Assembly: GCA_027076325.1 (NCBI GenBank)
Contig: JALTJZ010000021.1
Coordinates: 31,075 to 69,300, forward strand
Direction: 5' to 3'
Length of the DNA stretch: 38,226 nucleotides
Origin: Chromatiales bacterium
GTDB taxonomy: Bacteria > Pseudomonadota > Gammaproteobacteria > UBA6429 > Thiohalophilaceae
The notes beneath the pieces are model-generated. The model was not told the origin of the DNA. It worked only from the letters and a program-made list of their open reading frames with translations, and ran no database searches. Shown here in pieces: positions 1 to 9,015 of this stretch. The translations under genes were made by a program, and so were the position numbers. Every line of letters starts with the position of its first letter. Position 1 is the stretch's first letter.

Positions 1-249
1 GCAAATCTTCAGAAAATTGGTAATAGTACGGGTGCGATTATTCCAGCCCACATGCTTAAAAAATACAAACTTAAAGCGGGTGTCGCTATTAATATCATTG
101 AGGATGGTAATCGAATTATTATCGAGCCTATTAATGATGAATATACATTAAAGGACTTATTGGCTCAGTGTCCGCCTGAAAAAATGGAACTTTCTGATGA
201 GGATAAAACCTGGTTATATGCGCCAGCGAAAGGGAAAGAACTTCTGTGA
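1..249 (+). CDS. mazE: MazE/AbrB-type antitoxin, 5' end outside window
   Basis: This is the DNA-binding antitoxin of a type II toxin-antitoxin pair, expected to neutralise the following toxin and autoregulate the operon. The reading frame is open from base 1, so the true start lies upstream. The visible protein begins with LQKIGNSTGAIIPAHMLKKY, the classic N-terminal swapped-hairpin AbrB/MazE signature, followed by an acidic C-terminal tail of the kind that binds MazF. An internal ATG at 52 would cut the DNA-binding fold in half and is not the start. The last codons overlap the toxin start (GTGA), a typical coupling. Family assignment is firm; whether it is closer to MazE, PemI or ChpBI cannot be decided by eye. 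Confidence 0.85.
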   Translation, partial: ANLQKIGNSTGAIIPAHMLKKYKLKAGVAINIIEDGNRIIIEPINDEYTLKDLLAQCPPEKMELSDEDKTWLYAPAKGKELL

Positions 250-584
250 GTTCGTCACAATATATTCCTAAGCGTGGTGATATTGTGTGGATTGACTTTG
301 ATCCTTCAGCCGGTCATGAACAAGCAGGCACACGTCCTGGACTTGTTTTGTCAGAATATATTTTTAATAAAAAAATTGGGTTGGCTCTTGTGGCTCCCAT
401 TACCAATACCGTTCGTGGTCATGGTTTTGAAGTTAAAGTAGCTGGTAAAACAACAAGTGGCGTTATTTTATGCCAGCAAATAAAAATGACTGATTATTAT
501 GAAAGAAGGTTGGAGTTTATAGAGAAGGCTAAAAAAAATGTTGTTGATGAAGCTTTAAAGAAAGTTAGATTGGTACTCGCTTAA
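246..584 (+). CDS. mazF: MazF/PemK-family endoribonuclease toxin
   Basis: Predicted sequence-specific mRNA interferase of 112 residues, the usual size for MazF/PemK/ChpB toxins. The N terminus carries the family signature (PKRGDIVWIDFDPSAGHEQAGTRP is spread over residues 8-31: RGDIVWIDF, then GHEQAGTRPGLVLS). The PITN stretch and the downstream VILCQQIKMTD segment match the PemK-like SH3 barrel, and the conserved RGD/W and TRP residues are present. It starts at GTG 246, overlapping the antitoxin stop by 4 nt, so translation is coupled. No truncation is visible, so the toxin is probably functional. The mRNA target motif cannot be predicted. Confidence 0.9.
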   Translation: MSSSQYIPKRGDIVWIDFDPSAGHEQAGTRPGLVLSEYIFNKKIGLALVAPITNTVRGHGFEVKVAGKTTSGVILCQQIKMTDYYERRLEFIEKAKKNVVDEALKKVRLVLA

Positions 585-614
585 GCTGTGGGTATTAAAT
601 AAGGAATAGTCTAA

Positions 615-728
615 ATGGAGTTCACCAACTTGAAAAAAACAACCCAGCAGAGAATGTCGCTTCAAGAAAAAAATAAAGAAAAGGGTGCTTTGGGATGTTT
701 TTTGAGAGATTTGGGGTTAATTATGTAG
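615..728 (+). CDS. possible 37-residue small protein
   Basis: A short frame begins at ATG 615 with an AAGGA motif at 601-605, nine bases upstream, a good Shine-Dalgarno position. It encodes 37 residues: a Lys/Gln-rich half ([14 protein letters not shown]...) and a more hydrophobic C-terminal half containing one Cys. It ends in TAG 726-728, overlapping the 3' end of the opposite-strand tRNA-Leu by 3 nt. No family is recognised. It follows mazF by 30 nt and could be read from the same transcript, or it could be chance. The only positive evidence is the ribosome site and the frame itself. Confidence 0.25.
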   Translation: MEFTNLKKTTQQRMSLQEKNKEKGALGCFLRDLGLIM

Positions 729-809
729 CTCGGGGGGGAATCGAACCCCCACTCTGTCACCAGAACCGGATTTTGAATCCGGCGCGTCTACCAGTTCCGC
801 CACCGAGCC
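726..809 (-). tRNA. tRNA-Leu, anticodon CAA
   Basis: Reading the minus strand from 809, a class II tRNA of 84 nt folds cleanly. It has a 7-bp acceptor (GGCTCGG with CCGAGCT, closing in a G1-U72 wobble), U8, and a D arm with the GG of GGTAGAC. The anticodon stem is CCGGA/TCCGG with loop TTCAAAA, giving anticodon CAA, which reads UUG. The long variable arm has a TCTG/CAGA stem, and the T arm is GGGGG-TTCGATT-CCCCC. The long variable arm and the anticodon together identify leucine. The discriminator is A73. The genomic sequence then reads CAT rather than CCA, so the 3' CCA must be added by nucleotidyltransferase. Confidence 0.96.
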
Positions 810-821
810 AACAAGCTGGGC

Positions 822-851
822 ATTATATGTAATCTTTGCATGCTTTGTAAA
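822..851 (-). promoter_or_regulatory. sigma70 promoter of tRNA-Leu
   Basis: On the minus strand, TTTACA (846-851) lies 18 bp from a perfect TATAAT (822-827). This puts transcription start a few bases before the tRNA 5' end at 809. An alternative register, TTACAA (845-850), gives a 17-bp spacer. A short leader is normal for a single tRNA gene. Confidence 0.75.
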
Positions 852-876
852 AGTAATTTCTGTAAAATTCGCGCTT

Positions 877-1976
877 ATGTCAAACAATCCTTCAAATTCA
901 CACCAACCCCCGTCAGAAAAAAATTGGCAGCGAAGCGATTTTTATTTTGATTTGCCTGAAAGTCTTATTGCGCAGCAACCAACTGCCGAGCGTCATGCCA
1001 GTCGGTTACTGGTTTTGTCACCGCATATACACCAGAACACGAAAATAGAAGATAAGCAATTTAATGACTTTATTGACTACTTAAATCCAAACGATCTTTT
1101 AATTATGAACGACACGCGAGTAATACCGGCGCGTCTGCTTGGCAACAAAGAAACAGGCGGTAAAGTTGAAGTGCTGGTTGAACGGGTGCTGGATAATAAA
1201 ACGGTACTGGCGCATGTGCGTTCAAGCAAGTCACCTAAAGCCGGGGCAGCGTTGATATTAGAAGATGCTTTATGCGTTAATGTTAAGGGGCGTGAAGGTG
1301 ATTTGTTTGTTCTTGAATTTAAGCTGCCGGATAAGCAAACGGTTTTTTCAGCGCTGGAAGCACATGGGCATATGCCGTTGCCTCCTTATATTTCACGGCA
1401 GGATAATGTTGAAGACCGGGAACGTTACCAAACAGTGTATGCAACCAATCCGGGTGCAGCGGCGGCGCCCACTGCCGGGCTACATTTTACTCGCGAAATT
1501 CTAAGTAATATAAAGAAAAAAGGAATTGCGGTTGCGACACTGACTTTGCATGTGGGTGCAGGCACGTTCCAGCCTGTCCGGGTTAATAATTTGCAAGATC
1601 ATAAAATGCATTCAGAATGGATTAGTCTAAGTGACTCGGTTGTAAAACAAATAAACGAGACTAAGAAAAACGGTGGCAGGGTGGTTGCGGTGGGTACAAC
1701 CTCGGTGCGTTGTCTGGAGTCGGCTTTTGCGCAACACGGGGAACTACAAGCCTATACAGGCGAAACCGATATATTTATAACACCTGGTGTCAAGTTTAAT
1801 GTTGTGGATGCGCTGTTAACCAATTTCCATTTATCTGAATCAACCTTAATTATGTTGGTAAGCGCTTTTGCCGGTTATGAAAACACGATGGCCGCTTATC
1901 GGCATGCAATAGAGCAGCAATATCGTTTTTTTAGTTATGGTGATGCGATGTTTATTACTAACAAGGGACAAGATTG

Positions 1977-1980
<4 letters not shown>
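877..1980 (+). CDS. queA: S-adenosylmethionine:tRNA ribosyltransferase-isomerase
   Basis: QueA transfers and isomerises the ribosyl part of AdoMet onto preQ1-modified G34 of GUN-anticodon tRNAs, forming epoxyqueuosine just after Tgt acts. The 367-residue protein shows the family landmarks: [14 protein letters not shown] near the N terminus, [27 protein letters not shown], the [11 protein letters not shown] motif, [19 protein letters not shown], and [21 protein letters not shown] followed by YGDAMFI at the C terminus. It has about 17 residues before the normal start region, but no alternative start codon lies closer. No preQ1 riboswitch was seen upstream. The stop codon TAA 1978-1980 belongs to the left end of an inverted-repeat element. 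tgt follows 223 nt later. Confidence 0.97.
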
Positions 1981-3427
<1,447 letters not shown>

Positions 3428-3462
3428 TACAGCGCATAATTTTTAATACTTGGTTTTTATTT

Positions 3463-3491
3463 GGGGTTTGTCACTTAAAGTGGCATGCCCC
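3463..3491 (+). other. long hairpin between tgt and yajC
   Basis: GGGG at 3463-3466 pairs with CCCC at 3488-3491, and CACT pairs with AGTG around a TAA loop. The intervening bases pair with two G-U wobbles and one T-T mismatch, giving a nearly continuous 13-bp stem. No T-run follows, so it is not a standard intrinsic terminator. It may be a processing or attenuation hairpin 29 nt before the yajC start. Confidence 0.55.
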
Positions 3492-3520
3492 AGGTCATTA
3501 TTTTAATTTAAGGGGTAATC

Positions 3521-3859
3521 ATGAGTTTTTTCATTTCAGACGCTTTAGCAGAAGGCACGCAAGCCGCCGCACAACCGGGTGGTGAACAGTTTATTTTATT
3601 AATTGGTATGGTGTTGTTGTTTTACTTCATCTTGATCCGTCCACAACAAAAACGTGCCAAAGAGCATAAAAAAATGGTGGCAGCCATTGCAAAAGGTGAT
3701 GAAGTGGTTACCAATGGCGGTATTTTAGGTAAAGTGACGCAGGTGGGTGAACAATATTTGTCACTTGAAATTGCAGATAATGTTGAAATTAAATTGCAAA
3801 TTCAGGCGATAGGAACCGTTCTGCCCAAAGGTTCTATCAAGGCCGCTAGAAAAGACTAG
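3521..3859 (+). CDS. yajC: Sec translocon accessory protein YajC
   Basis: YajC is a small single-span inner-membrane subunit that associates with SecDF in the holotranslocon. The 112-residue protein has a short N-terminal periplasmic segment, one transmembrane helix (about residues 24-41), the diagnostic IRPQQKRAKEHKKM junction, then a small cytoplasmic beta domain (GDEVVTNGGILGKV). An AAGGGG ribosome site lies 6 nt before ATG 3521. Placement between tgt and secD is the standard gammaproteobacterial order. Length and motifs are normal. Confidence 0.97.
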   Translation: MSFFISDALAEGTQAAAQPGGEQFILLIGMVLLFYFILIRPQQKRAKEHKKMVAAIAKGDEVVTNGGILGKVTQVGEQYLSLEIADNVEIKLQIQAIGTVLPKGSIKAARKD

Positions 3860-3902
3860 ACTGTGATAATAACCGGGTAAAATAATAAAACAACATGTAG
3901 AT

Positions 3903-3920
3903 CATTTTCATTTGAAAATG
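3903..3920 (+). other. small hairpin upstream of secD
   Basis: CATTTTC (3903-3909) and GAAAATG (3914-3920) form a perfect 7-bp stem with an ATTT loop, 27 nt before the secD start. It has no T-run. It may influence mRNA processing or secD translation; function is unproven. Confidence 0.35.
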
Positions 3921-3947
3921 GTTTGTATTTCGTGAGCAGGCTATATC

Positions 3948-5804
3948 ATGTTAAATAAATACGCACTTTGGAAAAACGGCCTTATTTTAGTGGTAGTTTT
4001 AATTGGTGCCTTATATGCATTACCGAATATCTATGGCAGTAATCCAGCTATTCAAATTACCGCAACGCGTTCAGCAACAGTTGATGAGCATTTAATAAAC
4101 AGGGTTAAAACGGAATTAAACAATGCGGGCGTAGTTTTTTCGAATATAAAAATTAACAAGGATATTCTGGTTATTCGTTTCAACGATGTAGAAAACCAGC
4201 TTAAAGCCAATGATATATTGCGAGAGTCTTTGGGGGATGCGTATTCCGTTGCTCAAAATATTATTACGGCCTCACCTGAATGGTTATTAAGCCTGGGTGC
4301 AAAACCCATGTATCTTGGGCTGGATTTACGTGGTGGTTTACATTTCCTGATGGAAGTGGATATGGACACGGTTTTAAAACAGGCTTATGAAACGTTTACC
4401 AGTGATGTGCGTCGAGTATTACGCCAGGAAAAAATTCGCTACTTAACCGTTAAACAACTTAAAGACGGTATTGAAGTCAAGTTTCGTGACAGCGCAACAA
4501 GGGACAAAGCCGAGTTGCCTATTCGTAAACAGCTGGAAGAACTCGCGGTTGAAAAGGATGATCGTGATGGTGCTTTTTATCTTTCAATTAAAATGACCGA
4601 AGTCTCTCTGGTTGAACGTAAAAAATCCGCATTAAAAAAGAATATAACAACCTTGCGTAAACGGGTGAACGAATACGGTGTTTCCGAACCGGTTATTCAG
4701 CAGCAAGGTGAAGATCGTATTGTTTTACAACTGCCTGGCGTACAGTGTAGCTCCTGTGTTAAGAAAACACTCAGTGCGGTTGCTTCACTTGAATTCAGGC
4801 TGGTTGACTGGGAAAACAGCATTGAAGATGCGTTAAAAGGTCGGGTGCCGATTGGCTCACGCTTGTATTATAACCGGCAGGATCAGCCCTACCTGTTAAA
4901 GAAGCGCGTTATTATGAATGGTCAGCATATATCGAGTGCTGCATCGGGAATGGATTCGGAATCGGGTACGCCTGCGGTGTTTATCAATACCAATGGTGTG
5001 GGTGCAAAGCGCTTATCAAATGTTACACGTAAAAATATTGGTAAACCGATGGCTGTTGTTTTTATTGAACAAAAGCCGGTAGTCCGTGAAGTTAATGGAA
5101 AGGAAGTTGTTACCTATAAGAAAACTGAAGAGATTATTAATGTTGCAACGATACAAGATGTACTGAGTCGGCGTTTTCAAATAACTGGATTAGACAGCCC
5201 GAAAGAAGCGCATGAGCTGGCTTTGTTAATTCGCGCGGGTGCACTTGTTGCACCGATTCGCATTATAGAAGAACGTACGATTGGCCCAAGCCTGGGGCAG
5301 GACAACATCGATAAAGGTACGCTTTCGGTTATTGTTGGTTTGATTCTGGTCGTTATTTTTATGGCTGTCTGGTACAAGGGGTTTGGTCTGGTTGCCAATG
5401 TGGCTTTATCGGTCAACCTGATTTTGATTATTGCCATATTATCGTTATTGCAGGCAACCCTGACATTACCGGGCATTGCAGGTATTGTTTTAACGGTAGG
5501 TATGGCAGTGGATGCGAACGTACTTATTTTTGAACGTATTCGTGAAGAACTTCGAAACGGGAATAGTCCTCAAATGAGCATTCATGCCGGTTATGAAAAA
5601 GCTTTATCAACCATTGCCGATGCTAATATCACCACACTTATTGCGGCGGTTGTCTTATTTATTTTTGGTACCGGTGCAATAAAAGGTTTTGCGATTACTT
5701 TATCCATTGGTATTTTAACATCCATGTTTACTGCCATTATGGGCACACGCGCAATTATTAATTTATTTGTTAGTGGTAAAACAATTAAGACGCTCTCGGT
5801 ATAA
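3948..5804 (+). CDS. secD: protein translocase subunit SecD
   Basis: SecD works with SecF as a proton-driven RND-type motor that pulls proteins through SecYEG on the periplasmic side. The 618-residue length is normal for Proteobacteria. An N-terminal membrane helix (about 8-27) is followed by the large periplasmic P1 region, with YLGLDLRGGLHFLMEVD near 123-139, the second periplasmic subdomain, and five C-terminal helices (about 455-610). The conserved GMAVDANVLIFERIREELRNG segment lies within the last block. A CSSC pair occurs in the periplasmic domain (VQCSSCVKK). It starts at ATG 3948 behind GAGCAGG. secF follows after 41 nt. Confidence 0.98.
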   Translation: MLNKYALWKNGLILVVVLIGALYALPNIYGSNPAIQITATRSATVDEHLINRVKTELNNAGVVFSNIKINKDILVIRFNDVENQLKANDILRESLGDAYSVAQNIITASPEWLLSLGAKPMYLGLDLRGGLHFLMEVDMDTVLKQAYETFTSDVRRVLRQEKIRYLTVKQLKDGIEVKFRDSATRDKAELPIRKQLEELAVEKDDRDGAFYLSIKMTEVSLVERKKSALKKNITTLRKRVNEYGVSEPVIQQQGEDRIVLQLPGVQCSSCVKKTLSAVASLEFRLVDWENSIEDALKGRVPIGSRLYYNRQDQPYLLKKRVIMNGQHISSAASGMDSESGTPAVFINTNGVGAKRLSNVTRKNIGKPMAVVFIEQKPVVREVNGKEVVTYKKTEEIINVATIQDVLSRRFQITGLDSPKEAHELALLIRAGALVAPIRIIEERTIGPSLGQDNIDKGTLSVIVGLILVVIFMAVWYKGFGLVANVALSVNLILIIAILSLLQATLTLPGIAGIVLTVGMAVDANVLIFERIREELRNGNSPQMSIHAGYEKALSTIADANITTLIAAVVLFIFGTGAIKGFAITLSIGILTSMFTAIMGTRAIINLFVSGKTIKTLSV

Positions 5805-5845
5805 GTTAATTGAGCGATCACTCTGTTTAAGGTTTAAAGAATAAA

Positions 5846-6805
5846 ATGCAAATATTTAAAACAGTTCCTACTTTTGACTTTATGGGTAAACGTAAGTTGG
5901 CTCTGATTTTTTCAATGTCGTTAATTATCTTTTCACTGTATTCACTATTTGATAAAGGTTTGAATTTTGGTCTGGATTTTACTGGCGGCGTATTAATTGA
6001 AGTTAACTACCCCGAGTCGGTTAACCTTGAAGATGTTCGGGCTACCTTAAGCAAGACTGGTTATCCCGAAGCCAGTGTACTGCATTATGGAACCAGCCGT
6101 GATGTGCAGATCCGCATTGCTTCACCTGAAGAAACAGCCACAGAGAACGCTGAGGCAAATAAAAGTGATATTGTCAGTGATATTATTTTAGCCGCATTAA
6201 AGAAGGCGGATGATGGTGTGGAAATGCGTCGTCAGGAGTTTGTTGGCCCGCAGGTTGGTGATGAGCTGCGTGACGATGGTGGTCTGGCAATGATCTACGC
6301 ATTAGCTGCGATTCTGATTTACGTTATGCTGCGTTTTCAGTGGCGTTTCGCTTTTGGGTCAATTTTTGCCTTAATTCACGATGTTATTATTACTCTGGGT
6401 GTGTTTTCTGTTTTTCAGTTTAATTTTGATTTAACCGTGCTCGCGGCTGTGTTGGCGATTATTGGTTATTCACTTAACGATACCATTGTGGTATTTGATC
6501 GTATTCGTGAAAATTTTCGTAAGTTGCGCAAGAATACCCCAGCTCAAGTAATTAATATTTCTCTAAACCAAACACTTTCTCGTACGATGATGACATCGAT
6601 TACTACCTTTTTTGTCGTTGCTGCAATGTTTGTATTAGGTGGGGAGATGATCCATGCTTTCTCAATCGCGTTACTCATTGGTATTTTAGTGGGTACCTAC
6701 TCGTCTATTTATGTTGCAAGTTCAGCCATTCTGAGTATGAATGTGAGCCATGCAGATTTAATTCAGGTTGAGAAAGAAGGCGCTGATCAGGAAAGCTTCG
6801 AATAA
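5846..6805 (+). CDS. secF: protein translocase subunit SecF
   Basis: SecF is the partner of SecD in the proton-driven export motor. At 319 residues it is of normal size, with an N-terminal helix (about 17-35), the GLNFGLDFTGGVLIEV signature, a periplasmic domain, and five C-terminal helices. These contain GYSLNDTIVVFDRIRENFRK and the TTFFVVAAMFVLGG block. The last 20 residues form an acidic cytoplasmic tail. It is the final gene of the tgt-yajC-secD-secF run, and a terminator follows about 185 nt downstream. Confidence 0.98.
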   Translation: MQIFKTVPTFDFMGKRKLALIFSMSLIIFSLYSLFDKGLNFGLDFTGGVLIEVNYPESVNLEDVRATLSKTGYPEASVLHYGTSRDVQIRIASPEETATENAEANKSDIVSDIILAALKKADDGVEMRRQEFVGPQVGDELRDDGGLAMIYALAAILIYVMLRFQWRFAFGSIFALIHDVIITLGVFSVFQFNFDLTVLAAVLAIIGYSLNDTIVVFDRIRENFRKLRKNTPAQVINISLNQTLSRTMMTSITTFFVVAAMFVLGGEMIHAFSIALLIGILVGTYSSIYVASSAILSMNVSHADLIQVEKEGADQESFE

Positions 6806-6989
6806 AAACCGTAATGCGAATACTACGAAGCTAGATAACGGCGTTCACCCTCCATATTACATAATAATGCTAGGGTACTCTGAAAAAGCAACTCAAAATG
6901 CTCACTTACTTCGTGCAAGCTCCATTTTTTTGTTACTTTTTGCCTTGTTCTCTAGCTTATCTGTATCCATGCAACGGTTTTGTGAAAAT

Positions 6990-7020
6990 AAAAAAGGCAC
7001 TTGATTCAAGTGCCTTTTTT
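6990..7020. terminator. bidirectional intrinsic terminator after secF
   Basis: GGCACTT and AAGTGCC form a perfect stem around GATTC, flanked by A-run (6990-6995) and T-run (7015-7020), so it works on either strand. It separates the plus-strand sec operon from the minus-strand gene ending at 7042. The 184 nt between secF and the hairpin hold no convincing gene. Confidence 0.9.
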
Positions 7021-7041
7021 AGTGGGTAAGAGTGGAAGCAA

Positions 7042-7392
7042 TTAAAGGTATTTGTTGACCTCATCCAGTGGATCAATCTCACTATTGTTTGAAGAAACAA
7101 CACTGCATAACGTACTGGTTTTGCCATGACACTTTGGGTTTTTTAAATCATCGTTTACACCTTTGATAACGGTTTCTGCCCAGGCAACGGCGATTGCCCA
7201 TAAAATACTGCCCAGAGCCAGTGTTCCCCAGCTAAAACCATCAAGCCCGGCAGGGCCACCAAAAAATGCATAAATAACACTGCCGACACTGGCTAGCCAG
7301 AACACAAAGATAGGTGCAATGCAGCAACTTGCACAGCCATAACGGCAAACTGCAACGGGCGGCACGATAAGAGCTAAAATTTTGCGCTGCAT
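7042..7392 (-). CDS. Cys-rich small membrane protein, unknown function
   Basis: The 116-residue protein is not assigned to a named family. The start is ATG 7392, preceded by AGGGGA at the right distance; the frame is open further upstream but without a ribosome site. A Cys cluster, C16-x3-C20-x2-C23-C24, lies at the first membrane boundary (VCRYGCASCC). Two hydrophobic segments (about 25-45 and 55-75) are joined by a Gly/Pro-rich turn (FFGGPAGLDGFSWG). A polar C-terminal tail has two more cysteines (C88, C96). The cluster could bind metal or take part in thiol redox chemistry, but that is inference. It is transcribed towards the secF terminator. Confidence 0.8.
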   Translation of the reverse strand: MQRKILALIVPPVAVCRYGCASCCIAPIFVFWLASVGSVIYAFFGGPAGLDGFSWGTLALGSILWAIAVAWAETVIKGVNDDLKNPKCHGKTSTLCSVVSSNNSEIDPLDEVNKYL

Positions 7393-7526
7393 ACTTTCCC
7401 CTGATAACGCTTGAATTCGATATTCTATTGTTATCACGGTTGATCAATCAGGTCAATATTGGTGTTTGCCTAAAAATGAATATGGTAATGGGGGGTGCTA
7501 AATTAAGGGTTAGATGGCCTTTGAAA

Positions 7527-7829
7527 TCAAGCGCTTAACGTTAGATTGCGTTTTTCTTCCCGTTCAAAAAGAAAGCTAACAACATCCTTACTGCGGTGTA
7601 AAGGTGGCTTGCTAACCGAATAGATATTGGTGATTTGACGTGGTTTATCACATACACTGGTTTCTGGGTGCTCCGTTTTTACCTCTTCTATGGATAAAAT
7701 TTGCACAGTGCTGTACTCGGATTGATACTGGCTATAATTTGCAGCTTCTTCGAGGCTATCGAGCACATCACGCATCACCATCTCCAGCGCCCTGGAGCCA
7801 CGTTTTACGGTTAATTTGTTTTTACGCAT
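7527..7829 (-). CDS. hypothetical 100-residue soluble protein
   Basis: No family is recognised. The protein starts at ATG 7829 with a weak ribosome site, is highly polar, and lacks a signal peptide or membrane span. The N terminus is basic (MRKNKLTVKRGSRALEMVMRD) and predicted helical (LDSLEEAANYSQYQSEY). The C-terminal half has a single Cys and ends in a charged stretch (FLFEREEKRNLTLSA). It lies between suhB and the Cys-rich membrane protein on the same strand, but 134 nt and 183 nt gaps argue against tight operon coupling. Being the only long frame in the interval supports it being real, yet homology is unproven. Confidence 0.55.
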   Translation of the reverse strand: MRKNKLTVKRGSRALEMVMRDVLDSLEEAANYSQYQSEYSTVQILSIEEVKTEHPETSVCDKPRQITNIYSVSKPPLHRSKDVVSFLFEREEKRNLTLSA

Positions 7830-8012
7830 AATCCAGCTTTAATTATTTAATTAGGTAAAGCGTTAATATTTTGTTCATTGTTTCAAGGCTATTAGCGTAC
7901 GCAATCGTGGATTCTGAAGGGTACAGAGGCAAAAAAAGTTACTAATTTTGGGGTGGGGTGGCAAATAGTAAATTATGTAATAACTTCCTTGTTATTCAAT
8001 AGGTTATATTGC

Positions 8013-8813
8013 TTATAGGTCGGGGTGAACATGTTTTTTAATTTTTTGTAGCATTGATTTGAATATGCGTGGATTACCCGCAACGATATGGCCTTTATCA
8101 ATAAAATCAGCTTCGCCGCGTATGCCTCCGACCATGCCACCGGCTTCTTCTATTAATATTACACCAGCGGCGATGTCCCATATGTTCAGGTTGAGCTCCC
8201 AGAAACCATCAAACCGACCGGCAGCCAGATAGGCTAAATCCAGTGCGGCCGAGCCTGCACGGCGAATACCAGCGGTGCCGGGGATAAGATCTTTCATCAT
8301 ATTAAAGTAGCTATCCATGTATTTATACTGGTCTTCGGTATAGGGAATACCGGTGCCCAGCAATGCACCATCGAGACTACGGCGATCGGTTACACGAATG
8401 CGTTTACCATTTAATTGAGCACCATTACCGCGTGCAGCGGTAAAAAGCTCCTGACTGAGCGGATCATACACAACCCCCACTTCCAGCCGACCTTTAACTC
8501 GCAGCGCAATGGACACAGCAAAGTGCGGAATACCGTACAGAAAGTTTGTGGTGCCATCGAGTGGGTCAATAATCCATTGGTATTCACTGCCGGTTTTCCT
8601 GCCACTTTCTTCAGCTAGAAAACTATGGTCAGGATACGCTTTTTTTATGGTATTAATAATTTCTTCTTCAGCCTGAAGGTCAATTTCGCTGACAAAGTCA
8701 TTATTTTTTTTTGATTTTATTTTTAGTCGGTCAATACGGTCAACCGAACGGGCGATAATATCACCGGCATTACGTGCGGCGCGGACGGCAGTGTTTAGCA
8801 TAGGGTGCTGCAT
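8013..8813 (-). CDS. suhB: inositol-1-monophosphatase family protein SuhB
   Basis: SuhB is a Mg2+-dependent phosphatase of the inositol monophosphatase family; in E. coli it also joins the rRNA antitermination complex. The 266-residue protein has every hallmark: MLNTAVRAARNAGDII at the start, NDFVSEID, FLAEESG (metal Glu), WIIDPLDGTTNF (metal site), PHFAVSIALR, RRAGSAALDLAYLAAGRFDGFWE, and WDIAAGVILIEEAGG with the final metal Asp. An AAGG ribosome site precedes ATG 8813. It is divergent from trmJ, a standard gammaproteobacterial arrangement, with about 200 nt between them for two promoters. Confidence 0.97.
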   Translation of the reverse strand: MQHPMLNTAVRAARNAGDIIARSVDRIDRLKIKSKKNNDFVSEIDLQAEEEIINTIKKAYPDHSFLAEESGRKTGSEYQWIIDPLDGTTNFLYGIPHFAVSIALRVKGRLEVGVVYDPLSQELFTAARGNGAQLNGKRIRVTDRRSLDGALLGTGIPYTEDQYKYMDSYFNMMKDLIPGTAGIRRAGSAALDLAYLAAGRFDGFWELNLNIWDIAAGVILIEEAGGMVGGIRGEADFIDKGHIVAGNPRIFKSMLQKIKKHVHPDL

Positions 8814-8977
8814 AGGTAGACCTTAATTAAGTAAATTCGAGATGAATAATCCAGATTGAATAGGGTTAAATTATAACATTATTTTTTTAAATAATCTTCG
8901 CTGGCTTTCATTCTTCCCGCGTACAAAGGCTGGCCGGTTTATGGAAGACTATTTTATGGTTTGTGTGCCAGCTAAGG

Positions 8978-8983
8978 TATAAT
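8978..8983 (+). promoter_or_regulatory. candidate -10 element for trmJ-cysE
   Basis: A perfect TATAAT lies 33 nt before ATG 9016. The -35 region is poor (TTATGG at 8954-8959, 18-bp spacer). It is plausible as the trmJ promoter, but rests mainly on the -10 match. Confidence 0.5.
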
Positions 8984-9015
8984 AGTTTTTTTTATGTAAT
9001 CTTGCGTTGAACTAT

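Noticed and set aside
770-877. Possible preQ1 riboswitch ahead of queA
   Set aside because: The space is mostly the tRNA and its promoter; no preQ1 aptamer pattern is seen, and QueA is not usually under such control here.
6768-7004. Plus-strand frame of 78 residues across the secF end and terminator
   Set aside because: It begins inside secF, runs through the intergenic region and terminator stem, and has no ribosome site.
7640-7831. Plus-strand 63-residue frame opposite the 100-residue orphan
   Set aside because: No ribosome site and Trp/His/Leu-skewed composition; the minus-strand frame is the better candidate.
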